The position numbers and the translations under genes were made by a program. Positions 44,334-55,064 of a stretch of 64,000 nt of DNA are shown here, piece by piece. The stretch comes from Lithobates sylvaticus (taxonomy: Eukaryota > Chordata > Amphibia > Anura > Ranidae). The notes beneath the pieces are model-generated. The model did not search any database. It saw nothing but the letters and a program-made list of their open reading frames with translations, and was not told where the DNA came from. The stretch is from positions 240,350,715 to 240,414,714 of the forward strand of contig CM053027.1 of the NCBI GenBank assembly GCA_028564925.1, given 5' to 3'. Every line of letters starts with the position of its first letter. Positions within the stretch are counted from its first letter, which is position 1.

Positions 44334-46504
44334 ATGTTTCCCGTACGTACTCGTCGCCGAGTTCGTGCTGTACGCGGAATTGGTGTCGGGCTTTTAGCTT
44401 TGACCCAAGACCCGTCCATGAACAGAGTGACGAGGAGTATGTGGACCAAGAATTGGTTGCTTCAGCGTGATCAGTTCTCGCACATGCCTTTGCTTCGTGA
44501 GATCCGGGAGAATAATCCTGATGATTTCAGGAACTTTCTCCGGATGACGGACCCCGATTTTCACCGTCTTTTGGCTTTGCTGACCCCTTTTATCAGCCGG
44601 CAGGATACCTGCATGAGACAAGCCATCTCTCCGGAGCAGAGGCTTGTTGCTACGTTGAGGTACTTGGCGACAGGGAGAAGCCTTCAGGATTTGAAGTTCT
44701 CTTCAGGTATCTCTCCCCAGGCCCTGGAAATCATTATTCCAGAGACCTGTTCTGCCATCATCGAGGTCCTGCAGGAGGACTATATTAAGGTAACATTTCT
44801 CCTTTACTATTCCCTTCTATGTATGCTCTGTTTGCTAATGACTTGTATTTTTGTCCTCCTTCCAGAATTACCATGCTTGCAATATGTTCTAATATGTTCT
44901 AATATGCTGTGCCCCTTTTCTCCTTCATGCATTTTTCCCTTCACTTACCTCCCCAGCATGCTCTTCTGGCCCAATAGACACATATGGCCTAGTCCCTTAA
45001 GCAATGTATTTTGTGTGCTGCATAGTATTGTTTTCCACCAAACACCCCCTAAAACATGCACCAGTGTTTGCTGTGTGTTTTACTTCATGTAGAGCCCCTT
45101 TTTTGTTTTTATTTTTGTGGGGGGGGGGGGCTAACGCATTAGGAACCCCCTCCCCCAACTGCTCTGTCAGATGGTACCAATCCTCTATCTGCTGGCTTTC
45201 ACAGGGTCAATACACACTATATACCTACCTCTTTATAGTGGGCATCTTTAGTGATGAATTCAGCAAAGCATGTAGTGCAAGGGGCTGTCTCCATACTTTC
45301 CATTTCCTCTTTTTTTGTGTTCTTTCCCTCCTATTAGCTTGCTTGGTAATTTCAGAATGTCACAATGTGCGTTCCTTTTTTTTTTGGGGGGGGGGGTTTG
45401 AAATGTTATTTTATCTTTCCTGGGGGCTGCCAATAGTGTTAAGTACAGAGGGTCTGGCCAAACTAGCACACATTCTTGAGCCATTTGGCAATCAATGAAG
45501 TGGAGAGGGTTACCTGTCCAACACCCCCCCCCCCCAAAACCCTAGTTATTGCCAATGGCCCATCAGAAGTGGGGGTATTGATGGGGGGTGAGTAATCTGC
45601 GAAGAAGACCCTCTACTTTTCTGTGAAAATACTTTCCAGCCTAAAATGTTAAAGTATGCTCTTGTTCCAAGATGTTGATTGTCTAATCTGCTTGCAATGT
45701 TTCTGTGCAAAGTGACTAATTTTTTTTTATTGTTTCACTCCACAGTTCCCTTCCACGCCACAGGAATGGCAGACTGTGGCCTCCCACTTTGCCAGCCGTT
45801 GGGACTTTCCTGACTGCGGAGGGGCAATTGATGGGAAACACGTCCGCATCGTCCCACCGCCCAACTCGGGGTCCTACTATTATAATTATAAGGGGTTTAA
45901 TAGTATAGTGATGTTGGCAGTGGTGTCGGCGACATAGGAGTTTATGTATGTGGACGTGGGGATGAACGGCCGGATCTCGGATGGTGGTGCCATTGCGCAC
46001 ACGGAGTTCTACTGGCGTCTCCAAAGTGGCAGTCTGTGCTTGCCACCTCCAGAGGAGAATGCTGAAGGACTCCCCTTCGTCTTTGTCGCAGATGAAGCGT
46101 TTGCATTGACTCCCCATCTGATGAGGCCCTTCCCGATGAGGACCCTCACCCCAGACCAGAGGGTCTTCAACTACAGGCTGTCCAGAGCCCGAAGAGTGGT
46201 GGAGAACACCTTTGGCATCCTGGCCAGCCGCTTCCGCCTGTTCTTGACGGCTATTAACTTGGCGGAATACAAACTGAACCACATAGTTCTTGCCTGTTGC
46301 ATATTGCACAACTTCCTCAAAAGACATAACAGGAACTATGTGGTGCCCGTTGGCCCAGATGTGGAGGGCCCTCCAAATGCTGACCTCACATCCCTTCAAG
46401 CGGCACGTCCAGGCTTGCCCCCTCTAAATGCCTGCGCGGTCCGCAAGCAATATATGGACTACTTTGTGAGTAGGGGGGCCATTGCTCTGCCTGACGATGT
46501 GTGA
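44334..46504 (+). pseudogene. Harbinger transposase gene (two exons, one stop)
   Basis: Exon 1 (44334-44789, 152 codons) opens MFPVRTRRRVRAVRGIG and contains FRNFLRMTDPDFHRLLALL and PEQRLVATLRYLATGRSLQD, the N-terminal helices of the family. An AAG|GTAACA donor and CCACAG acceptor at 45745 remove 956 bp and keep phase. Exon 2 (45746-46504) holds the DDE nuclease: D in [12 protein letters not shown] in FVADEAFAL, E in RRVVENTFGILASRF, and ends LACCILHNFLKRH and beyond. One in-frame TAG (45935-45937, after AVVSAT) interrupts an otherwise clean frame of about 404 codons, so the copy looks recently disabled. This family recognises TWA targets and can mobilise MITEs in trans. Confidence 0.85.
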
Positions 46505-47177
46505 GAGGCATTTTTAAATAAATATTTTTTTTTAACCAACCTATGATTTCTTGTCATTTCCGTATTATTGCTTATTTGACCTTGAAATTTCTTCCCTTTG
46601 GCTTCGACAGTGGGAATGCACTTTCTGGACAAAAGGAGGTAACAGTCTCCTCTTCCCAAAAAGATTATTCTCATGTTGTTTGTTTGATACCTAATCTTTG
46701 CTCTAGAGAAGGTTTGTAGTGCATAACTGACACCCAAAATACTCCTTTTCATCACCATGACAGAAATGTGTGTATTCACAAAAATGGTGTGCTACGTGTT
46801 TTCAAACAAATCACTGTGGGTGTCATTTACATAAGTCAAATCCACTATGCTCTACAAGTGCAGTGCAAAAGTGCCCTGGAAAAGAAACGTGCAGTGCAAA
46901 CTGGACTTGCCTTTAGTAAATAACACCCATTGCCCCCCAAATCATTTACATTTGACATACATAATGCTTTTTTGTATTTAAAAAAGGAAGCCACATATTT
47001 AGAAATTTAAAAAAGTTTACTTGCAACACATTCCCAAGTGCGTTTACAAACTTCTTGCCAAAACTGACAAGATCTGGGTTATTTACAACATTGTTTACAA
47101 ACATTCCGCATTTGGTAAAACCAGGCATGGAGCAAAACAGAACATAGGAACTCGGAAAGATCAACTTTCTAAAGTGA
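46505..47177. other. 3' part of Harbinger, no clear gene
   Basis: AATAAA lies close after the transposase stop. The rest is AT-rich with no recognised domain. The motif AAAGTGCCCTGG (46869-46880) is the kind of sequence seen in the non-coding parts of frog Harbingers, by memory only. Confidence 0.4.
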
Positions 47178-47677
47178 NNNNNNNNNNNNNNNNNNNNNNN
47201 NNNNNNNNNNNNNNNNNNNNNNNNNNNNNNNNNNNNNNNNNNNNNNNNNNNNNNNNNNNNNNNNNNNNNNNNNNNNNNNNNNNNNNNNNNNNNNNNNNNN
47301 NNNNNNNNNNNNNNNNNNNNNNNNNNNNNNNNNNNNNNNNNNNNNNNNNNNNNNNNNNNNNNNNNNNNNNNNNNNNNNNNNNNNNNNNNNNNNNNNNNNN
47401 NNNNNNNNNNNNNNNNNNNNNNNNNNNNNNNNNNNNNNNNNNNNNNNNNNNNNNNNNNNNNNNNNNNNNNNNNNNNNNNNNNNNNNNNNNNNNNNNNNNN
47501 NNNNNNNNNNNNNNNNNNNNNNNNNNNNNNNNNNNNNNNNNNNNNNNNNNNNNNNNNNNNNNNNNNNNNNNNNNNNNNNNNNNNNNNNNNNNNNNNNNNN
47601 NNNNNNNNNNNNNNNNNNNNNNNNNNNNNNNNNNNNNNNNNNNNNNNNNNNNNNNNNNNNNNNNNNNNNNNNNNNNN
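47178..47677. other. Assembly gap, 500 N
   Basis: Placeholder gap of unknown true size. It may hide the right end of the Harbinger element. Confidence 0.99.
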
Positions 47678-48646
47678 CCAGTGTGAGGTGACTAGTCGGG
47701 TCACCAAGAAAGCCTGCTGTTTCAGGACGTTCGCTTGGGCCTTGATCACAGGATTTGTTGAGAGGGCATTTTGCCCATCTGCAGGGAAGAGACACTGCAC
47801 CATAGAAGGAGTATGGACACTGCATACAGACATCGTTGCTGGTAGTCATCTTGCTGACACTTGTAGTGCCACATGGATAAGGGATAAGGTTATCCATTTC
47901 TGGGACACTGTATACAGACATCATTGTCCTCTCGCTTTGCTGAGGAAGATCCTGCCTATTTCGCTTGATGAGCTGGGCCAGTTGTGTTGTTTGGGCCTGC
48001 TATACAGGTGTTTAAGTGCACCAACGAAAGTGGCTAGCTGAAGACACCAAATCTTAGCTTTTCTTCAAAAGGACTGAAGCTACTAGTGCCATATGAAACC
48101 GCACACACATATTCAGGGCTCTGTATATGCATTGGGGGTGTGGGACAGTTTATCTAAGAAGTTAAGCCATTACCTGTTGACTTATAGAGTGTTTAAAGTT
48201 GGGCCTGTGGTGTCAGGGGACAGAAGAGAGAGACCTGACACAAAGGGAGTCATTCCTCTGCTCTCCTCCTGCCTGGACTCATAGAGCTAACCTGAGTAAA
48301 AGATAACCAATCCGATGTAAAGTGTCATATTGTGCTTTATTTGCCATTTGTGCCTCTGCTCTTGGGGTCATTCTCAGGTTTGGAATCCTCTGAAAGCAGC
48401 TTGAATATAGGATTGAGAGCTATATTGCTCTTAAATCTCAGTTATTGCTCTCTAGTTGATTACTTGACTATATACTGTTACTGTCTGTTATTCTTCCACA
48501 GAAATATTGCAGTAAAGACAACTTGTGTGTTTTATCACAATGTGTGTGTTTCTCATTGGTCATTGCCCTTACACTATTTCCAGGTGTGCTAGAGGGGGCT
48601 AAGGCTGTTATTAGGGTTGAGAGGCAGATTAACGGCCTGAACTAAC
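47678..48646. other. Unassigned, no gene recognised
   Basis: A 117-codon open frame (47688-48041, plus) has no family signature that I recognise and shows no flanking splice or start context. GACATCGTTGCTGG and GACATCATTGTCC near 47830 and 47918 hint at a short internal repeat. Origin unknown. Confidence 0.3.
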
Positions 48647-49720
48647 TTAACCACTTCCCGCCCGGTCAATAGCAAGTTGACATCCGGGAAGTGGTTCTGT
48701 TATCCTGACTGGGCATCGCAGCGATCGGCGGAGCGGTGTGTCAGTCTGACACACCGCTACACTGATCTCGGTAAAGAGCCTCCGGCAGAGGCTCTTTACC
48801 ACGTGATCAGCCGTGTCCAATCACGGCTGATCACGGTGTAAACAAAAAAAGCTGGTGATTGGCTTTTCCTCACTCGCATCTGACAGACACGAGTAGAGGA
48901 GAGCCGATCGGCGGCTCTCCTGACAGGTGGGGTCTGCGCTGATTGTTTATCAGCACAGCCCCCCCTTAGATGCCCACACTGGACCACCAGGGAAGCCCCA
49001 AGGACCACGAGGGAAGTGGGCAACATGTGGATGGCCAGGTATGTACCCCATGGCCATCCACATGTGCAAATGATGCTCAATCTGTGCCAGTCAGTGCCCA
49101 CAAATGGGCACTGACTGGCATCATCATGTACCATAAAAAAAAATCAGTGATGCCAAGCAATACCACCCATCAGTGTCAGCAGTGCCACCCATCAGTGCCC
49201 ACCTATCAGTGCCCATCCATGTCACCCATAAGTACCCATCACTGCCACCCATAAGTACCCATCAGTGCCACCTATGAGTACCCATCATTGCCGCCGATGA
49301 GTGCCCATCAGTGCCACCTATCAGTGCCCATCATCAGTACCACCTCATCAGTACCACCTCATCAGTACCACCTCATCAGTGCCCATCAGTGCCGCCTCAT
49401 CAGTGCCTGTCAGTGCAGCTATATAAGTGCCCATCATTGAAGAAGAAAACTTACTTATTTACAAAAAATGTTAACAGAAACAAAGAAAAACTTTTTTTTT
49501 TTTTTAAATCTGTCTTTTTTTATTTGATGCGCAAAAAATAAAAAATTGCAGAGGTGATCAAATGCCACCAAAAGAAAGCTCTATTTGTGAGAAAAGAAAT
49601 GATATGATTGGGTACAGTGTTGTATGACTGTGCAATTGTCATTCAAATTGCGACAGCGCTAAAAGTTGAAAATTGGCTTGGGCGGGAAGGTGTCTAAGTG
49701 CCTGGTATTGAAGTGGTTAA
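48647..49720. mobile_element. TTAA-flanked element with minisatellite
   Basis: TTAACCACTTCCCGCCCGG to TATTGAAGTGGTTAA, TTAA at 48647-48650 and 49717-49720. The family blocks AAAGAAAGCTCTATTTGTG and TGTATGACTGTGCAATTGTC lie near the right end. Clean ends and length make it one of the better preserved copies. Confidence 0.85.
49160..49440. repeat. CATCAGTGCCACC minisatellite
   Basis: Imperfect units of roughly 20-30 bp built on CCCATCAGTGCCACCTAT, including three exact CATCAGTACCACCT units at 49331-49375. It lies inside the TTAA element. Confidence 0.85.
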
Positions 49721-50402
49721 GCAGCTCCAGTGGGGGTATCGCTACACCTGCTATAGCAGCTTCGCAGGCACTATAGCAAATTGTCAGTGACTACAAAGAT
49801 AGAACTCTACAGACCACCAAGGGCATTTGTCTAGAGATATTTTTCTGAATTTGAACTTACTATGAAATAAATGGCATAACATGTTGATGTATAACATTAT
49901 AAATAATGACTTCTTCAAATGTGTCATTTAAACTGTGTATAATGTGCAAATGGCCTTGATGGAAGAGGGTCTAGTTGTGGGTGGCATCCATTGTGTGCCC
50001 AAGCCGCAGTGCTTCCTGAGATGACAGACTCCACTTTCTGCTTTAGGTGTCTGACTGGAAGTGTCTTTCAGTCTGTGCGAAGGCTGCTAGGTCTAGCAAA
50101 TGGAGTCCACGTAAAACCAGTGCCCTGCTGACACCAAACGTTTGAAGTTGTTTTGCATTCTGAAACTTGTGTTACATTTAGTGTAACCCTAGATGCAAGG
50201 GTTACCCCTTTGAAGAATAAATCTAAAAAAGTAACTAAGGTTTTGAGGGGATGTAGCTGTATACTCCAGTCCTCAGTCTGCTGAAAAATGTATGTGAATT
50301 GATATGTTATCAATATGTTTCAGAGCACCACGAAAGATCTAGCTGGTAACTCCTGTCCCCATATGTAAAAATGCATGCATTGGCTACTTAAAGTGTATCT
50401 AC

Positions 50403-50434
<32 letters not shown>

Positions 50435-51301
50435 ATATATTGTAACTTGTTAGCCTTTAGACGTTTTGCCAGAATTTTTTCCCTTTGTTTTCACCTGGTA
50501 TACCTGCAGATTACCACACTTGCTGTTCTTTGAGGTCTATGTTTTTTTTTGTTCCCAACTGTATACAGTACATGGGGGATCGTTGTCACACAGGCTGAAC
50601 TTTAAAATGTCTGGCTTTGTCCGTTTCCATTACATGGTGGGACAAAGGGACTAGTACTTTACACACTAAAAGTTCTTTGCGTAATCTTAAGTTTACAGGC
50701 TAGTGACAAGGATGCTGCCTTTCTGGCAAGATCAAAAGGCATTTTCTGTGCTTGCCTAAACATTTTTAGATATGGTGTCTGCATCATTTTTTAGGCTAAG
50801 GCTTGTTTTCAGGTTTAGATATGCTTTATATAGCTTTACTGCATATTGAGCATTTTAGTTAAAAATCTATTTAGATTATCTATTAAGTCTGACAATAAAA
50901 TGCATTGGTGACCCATGCACCATTATGTAGGTTTGTTACCCTATGGTTCCATACCTTCCATATATCTTATATCTAATAGAATAAAAGAACTGGGGAGGCA
51001 TTAGGTACTCTCCTACACAGAGTATATAACCAATTTAAATGCAGCTATTTATTTATATTATACACATATACACAAAGTATGTAATATATATATGTGTATG
51101 TATATGTAGAGTGTGTTTACATACACAAAAAAATGGTTATCCGTTACCAATTATCAAGATTAAAATTTGTAAGCATTTCTATACCTAAAATCATATATTT
51201 ATACAATAAAACACCACACAGATAATTTTTCTGTGTGGACATCTAATAAAAAAAATCTTAGACAATATCTTTGACTTTAGTAAAAAAAAAAAAATGCATA
51301 C
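49721..51301. other. Plexin intron downstream of the exon, no further exon seen
   Basis: Apart from a poly(C)-poly(A) tract (50401-50433) I see no repeat with clear ends and no second plexin exon. An 81-codon minus frame (50068-50313) has no recognisable domain. Confidence 0.35.
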
Positions 51302-51484
51302 CTTTTTAATTTTGCCACTTTTGGTCCCCACAAATACCACGCTGTAATTGTTGTAGATGTAGGAGGTCAGAGAGGTCATCCTGTCTCTGCTTTCTGTATA
51401 TAATGTAACACCCTCAACCAAGTTAAGTCCGCCCAAGGGTTGGTTAATATCCAAACCACAGAAGTTGTCATCAATGGGTACTGG
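51302..51484 (-). CDS. Plexin-A sema-domain exon (probably PLXNA2)
   Basis: Plexin-As are membrane receptors for class 3 semaphorins, acting with neuropilins in axon guidance. This 183-nt exon is read on the minus strand between a TTTCAG acceptor and an AAG|GTATGC donor, phase 0 on both sides. It encodes 61 residues: [32 protein letters not shown], then [18 protein letters not shown], the late sema-propeller segment conserved in plexin-A1 and -A2. The wording is nearest to A2 from memory, and EIF2D on the same scaffold (human 1q32 neighbours) favours that. Other plexin exons are absent from the window: the large preceding exon must lie to the right, and the next exon should be to the left but was not found. 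Confidence 0.88.
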
Positions 51485-51997
51485 CTGAAAGACATAGATA
51501 AACAAATAGGTCATTGAAGAAATAAATATTCCAGGTTCTAAAGGAAGTAATATAATAATTTCACAGATTCCACTTTGTAATTTTGTAAAAACAAGTTGAA
51601 TTTTATTCCAACGCAGAGGTGATATAATTGATAGCAGTTCTATCAGTTATTTGGCATTTCCTTGTGCCAAAGGAAAAACACAAAATCAGTGATGTGGTCT
51701 ATGCACTAAATCACAGCTTCTTTAGTAATTAGTATACAGTTTTATGGGAAAAAAATTAATAAAAATCTTTCAGCCCAATTTCTAATCTTCAGTAATACAG
51801 TTAAAGTAGTATTAAACCCTCAACATTTTTTAGTATAATACATTGAGCACAATAAAATAAGCATTCTCCAGTAAACTATTTGTTACAATTCTTACTTACA
51901 ACTTTCCTGCACGCTCAGTGCTGCTTCCCTGAACTTCGGGTCTTCACAGGAAAGGGTTAACAGTGGACAGTGCAGTCTCTAGCATGTTAGCTTAGAG

Positions 51998-52439
51998 CAG
52001 TGGTTCTCAATTCCTGTCCCCAACTAAGAGGCCAGATTTTAAGTATAAGTATAAGGATTCACACTGCAGCACAGAGCGGCTCACAGCAGGCGTGCGGTGC
52101 ATCCCTGTTCACCATCTCAGGTCTGATTTTAGCCCTAATTTCTGTCTGAATTCGGACCTGAAAACAAAAACAGAAGATGCACAGGACTCCTGTGCCAATT
52201 TGCACCGGAGCTGCTCCGGAGATGTGTGAACCGGCTCCATAGAGAGACGCTCACAATCGCCTGACATGTGAATTGGATGCATCCAATTCGCAGTAGTGTG
52301 ATCCAGCCTTACCTTGGGGAGATGCAGACTAGAATACTGCAATCACTGAGCAGCAAATGATATCACCTGTGATGTATTTTAGTTATCATGCACACCTGGC
52401 CTGTAAGTGGGACTTGAGGACAACAGTTAAGAACCACTG
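51998..52439. mobile_element. hAT MITE interrupted by a second MITE
   Basis: CAGTGGTTCTCAATTCCTGTC-type ends match the copy at 19646; the target duplication is GCTTAGAG/GCTTGGAG (51990-51997, 52440-52447, one mismatch). Similarity to the uninterrupted copy breaks at AAGTA and resumes at TTACCTTGGG, bracketing the inner element at 52055-52308. Confidence 0.88.
52055..52308. mobile_element. Harbinger-type MITE nested in the hAT MITE
   Basis: GGATTCACACTGC on the left and AGTGTGATCCAGCC on the right, followed by TTA; the left flank reads TAA after a short local duplication. The same family, with clean TTA duplications, is at 60328. The interior motif GAATTCGGACCTGAAA is shared. Confidence 0.8.
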
Positions 52440-53371
52440 GCTTGGAGGATGACTCAGAGGAGTGCTTGTCATTCTAGGCTATGGGGGCTGTGTGTTTCTA
52501 CTGATGCACATAGTTTAGGGAGACTCAATTTTAGTCAGTGCATGCACGGGTGGCTCCATAGGATGCTGCAAGAAGCCACCCTTAAATAGAAAACCTGTAG
52601 CAGCGGTCATGGCACAAGCTTAAAACAGAAACACAGCCAAGGATTAAAATATAATTAGGCTACATACTCAGTTAAGTGATTCAATCTGCTGCTGAAATGC
52701 TTAAAAATCGGAGGGTTTGATATCACATTATGCCACAGGAGTTTTTCCTTGCTGACCACTACCTAGAACACCTGATTTTGTGCTGACCAGAGAAAAAATT
52801 GTTTGCAAAGATTTGTTCCAGCTATCACAATAAAGCAAACAATTCTTTAAATAACTGGTAAAACTGCAAATTGATACAGTGGCATTGGTGGCCATAGGCT
52901 GGTGGAGACCTGTATGCAAAAATGGTTCAATCTTTTCTTTAAAGCTTTTCACTTGCCACATCAGTAGACTCTCTTGTAAAGCCACCCTTCCAAGATACTT
53001 CTTGGTACGGATGTCTACCTTGCATTAATTCCCATTCATATCCCACCATTAAGATAGCTCTATTTAGCATCAGGGATGACTAGAAAATTCATATGTACAT
53101 TGGGTCAAATAAACCATGAAAATGAGCTGAGTTGCTGAAAACTAGAAATATAGCGCCACATCCCTTACATCAAGTCAAAATTTAGTTCAAAGAACAGAAA
53201 TGGGACTTTTAAGGCGCAAAAATACAAAAAGATTACATAAATAGAAAAAAGTTTTATTAAATTTCACAATATAAATTGATATTGCATAATTGACATCAAA
53301 TGTCCATGAAAACGTTTTTTAAAAACCATACATCACTAAACAGAGATGAACTTTTCATTTATTGCTCCTTT

Positions 53372-53411
53372 TCTCAACATGTTTCACCCGAACTTGGGCT
53401 TCCTCAGGAGA
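53372..53411 (-). ncRNA. Hammerhead ribozyme, left arm
   Basis: Same motif as 59273-59312, read on the minus strand, with no difference seen in the core. Confidence 0.75.
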
Positions 53412-54144
53412 GTTAGATAATGTCAATTAATATTTGCTAAAATAGAAAAAATACAGTCAGAACATTGAAATACACAACAATTTACACTATTTTAATAAGA
53501 TAATGTAGAGATGAACATCACATAATTGAAAAGTGGGTGGAGCTAATGGGCTCAAATGCTGACCTGAAAGTCCCGGGAGAGGGCTCTGCAGTCCACAAAA
53601 ATGTTGAATACATGGGATTGTATCGAGTGCATCATAGAGAGGGAAAAAGTGTCCAAAACTATATCAGTTTGGTAATCCATCTATGGGGTACATTAATAAA
53701 GATACTAAATTTGTTAAGATATTAAAAGAGAATATATAAGTATATATTATCCGAAAGAATGGAAAAAACCCACCTGGATAATGATTCCTTGGAACGATAA
53801 TAGGAGCATATAAAGGAGCATACAAACAAAGTGCTCATAACTGCCAAAAGAAAATCCAAGTTTGAATCTATAAGAAAGGGAGAAGTCCTTTATCCATCTC
53901 GGAAATTTTATACAGATATAGTTACCATCAGTAGACCGCAGACTGGTCATCATATGCCAGGTATATATTTACCTATGTTGAAGGTCTGCATCAACTCAGG
54001 GTGCCAGCCAGGACAGATAACTATCCAGAGAATAGGGAGGCCAGAGTGAGGTACCTAAAGCCCCTTTAAATAGAGCAAAAACGAGGGGGCATTTTAGTGA
54101 CCAGTAGCCGGACAAAAAACGGATGGCAAATAATCTGCTAAGTC

Positions 54145-54390
54145 TCTTACCTTTAACAAGTGTTGTTTGGGGAATAAACCTCCGCTGAGCTGCACAAGTG
54201 AAGAGCTCAAACAAATCCCCTTAAATAACCCTCTCCACCTGCCGTTTTGGCGCCAAAATCTCGGCGCCAAATGGTCAGGTGAGGACATGTGATGTCACTG
54301 CAGGAGCGCCAGACGCACAGGAAGTGACAGCCGTGAAACAGGAAGTGCCATCCACAACAGGAAGTGCCATCCATAACAGGAAGCCAGAAC
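54145..54390 (-). promoter_or_regulatory. Promoter-like module of the left arm, facing left
   Basis: Mirror image of the module at 58285-58540. It points toward the plexin exon and has the same transcriptional direction as plexin. The mirrored splice donor lies at 54150. Confidence 0.45.
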
Positions 54391-55064
54391 AGCTGACCTC
54401 TGTGCTGATAGCAAATTGAATCACAGGATGTTAAGCCACATCTGAAAGACTGTCAGCAAGGGAGTAAAAGGGAAATGGACTGACAATTGCCAGTGCATGT
54501 CAGTGAAGGGATATTTAAAATATCCCTAGACTGAAGGTGATCAGTATGTAGGAATGTTTTTGGGTCACAAAACAGATCCATATATACTACCTCTGTTATC
54601 TTGGAACATGTAAGTGTAACCAAGATAACGGCCGCAGTCTAGCGCAAGCGTTTTAACCCTTGGTGACTGAAACGGCGCAAGTTAAGAGAAAAATAGACGG
54701 ATGAGGTCTAGATACTCCAAAAATAACGCCTCACGTGTCCATATGAGGCACTCAAACCCCATTTCAAAACATTTTGCTACAAATGTATATAAGGCTGCAA
54801 ATATTGCTCCTTAAAGGGACCAAGACCAAAAGTGGCTGATGCTGATTAAATACAGATACACTGGAGCAGTGGAACTGGCCAAAGAGCCCTCCACCACGAT
54901 CAATAGGCCAGCAAGCACCACACCAGACAAAAAGAGCGATGAACATCTGAATGATAATAAAATACAGTACAAGGGGTAAATAAACAGAATACACATAATA
55001 ATAAACATATTTAGGTGAAAACCAGTAGTGTTCTCAGGAAAAGAGTGACAATGGCGACCTACCC

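Larger units (their letters stand above)
43820..47177 (+). mobile_element. PIF/Harbinger transposon, right end lost in gap
   Basis: The left end AGCCCCATACACACGCACGG follows a TAA target and matches the MITE ends at 42033 and 42448. A two-exon transposase gene occupies 44334-46504. Sequence after it runs into the N run without a right terminal repeat. Frog Harbingers usually carry a second, MYB-like gene; the minus-strand stretch 46946-47177 could belong to it but is too short to recognise. Confidence 0.85.

Noticed and set aside
47688-48041. 117-codon plus-strand frame next to the gap as a gene
   Set aside because: No recognisable domain, low-complexity codon pattern, and no promoter or splice context. 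Left as unassigned.
50068-50313. Minus-strand 81-codon frame as a possible plexin exon
   Set aside because: No similarity to any plexin segment and no matching splice phases.
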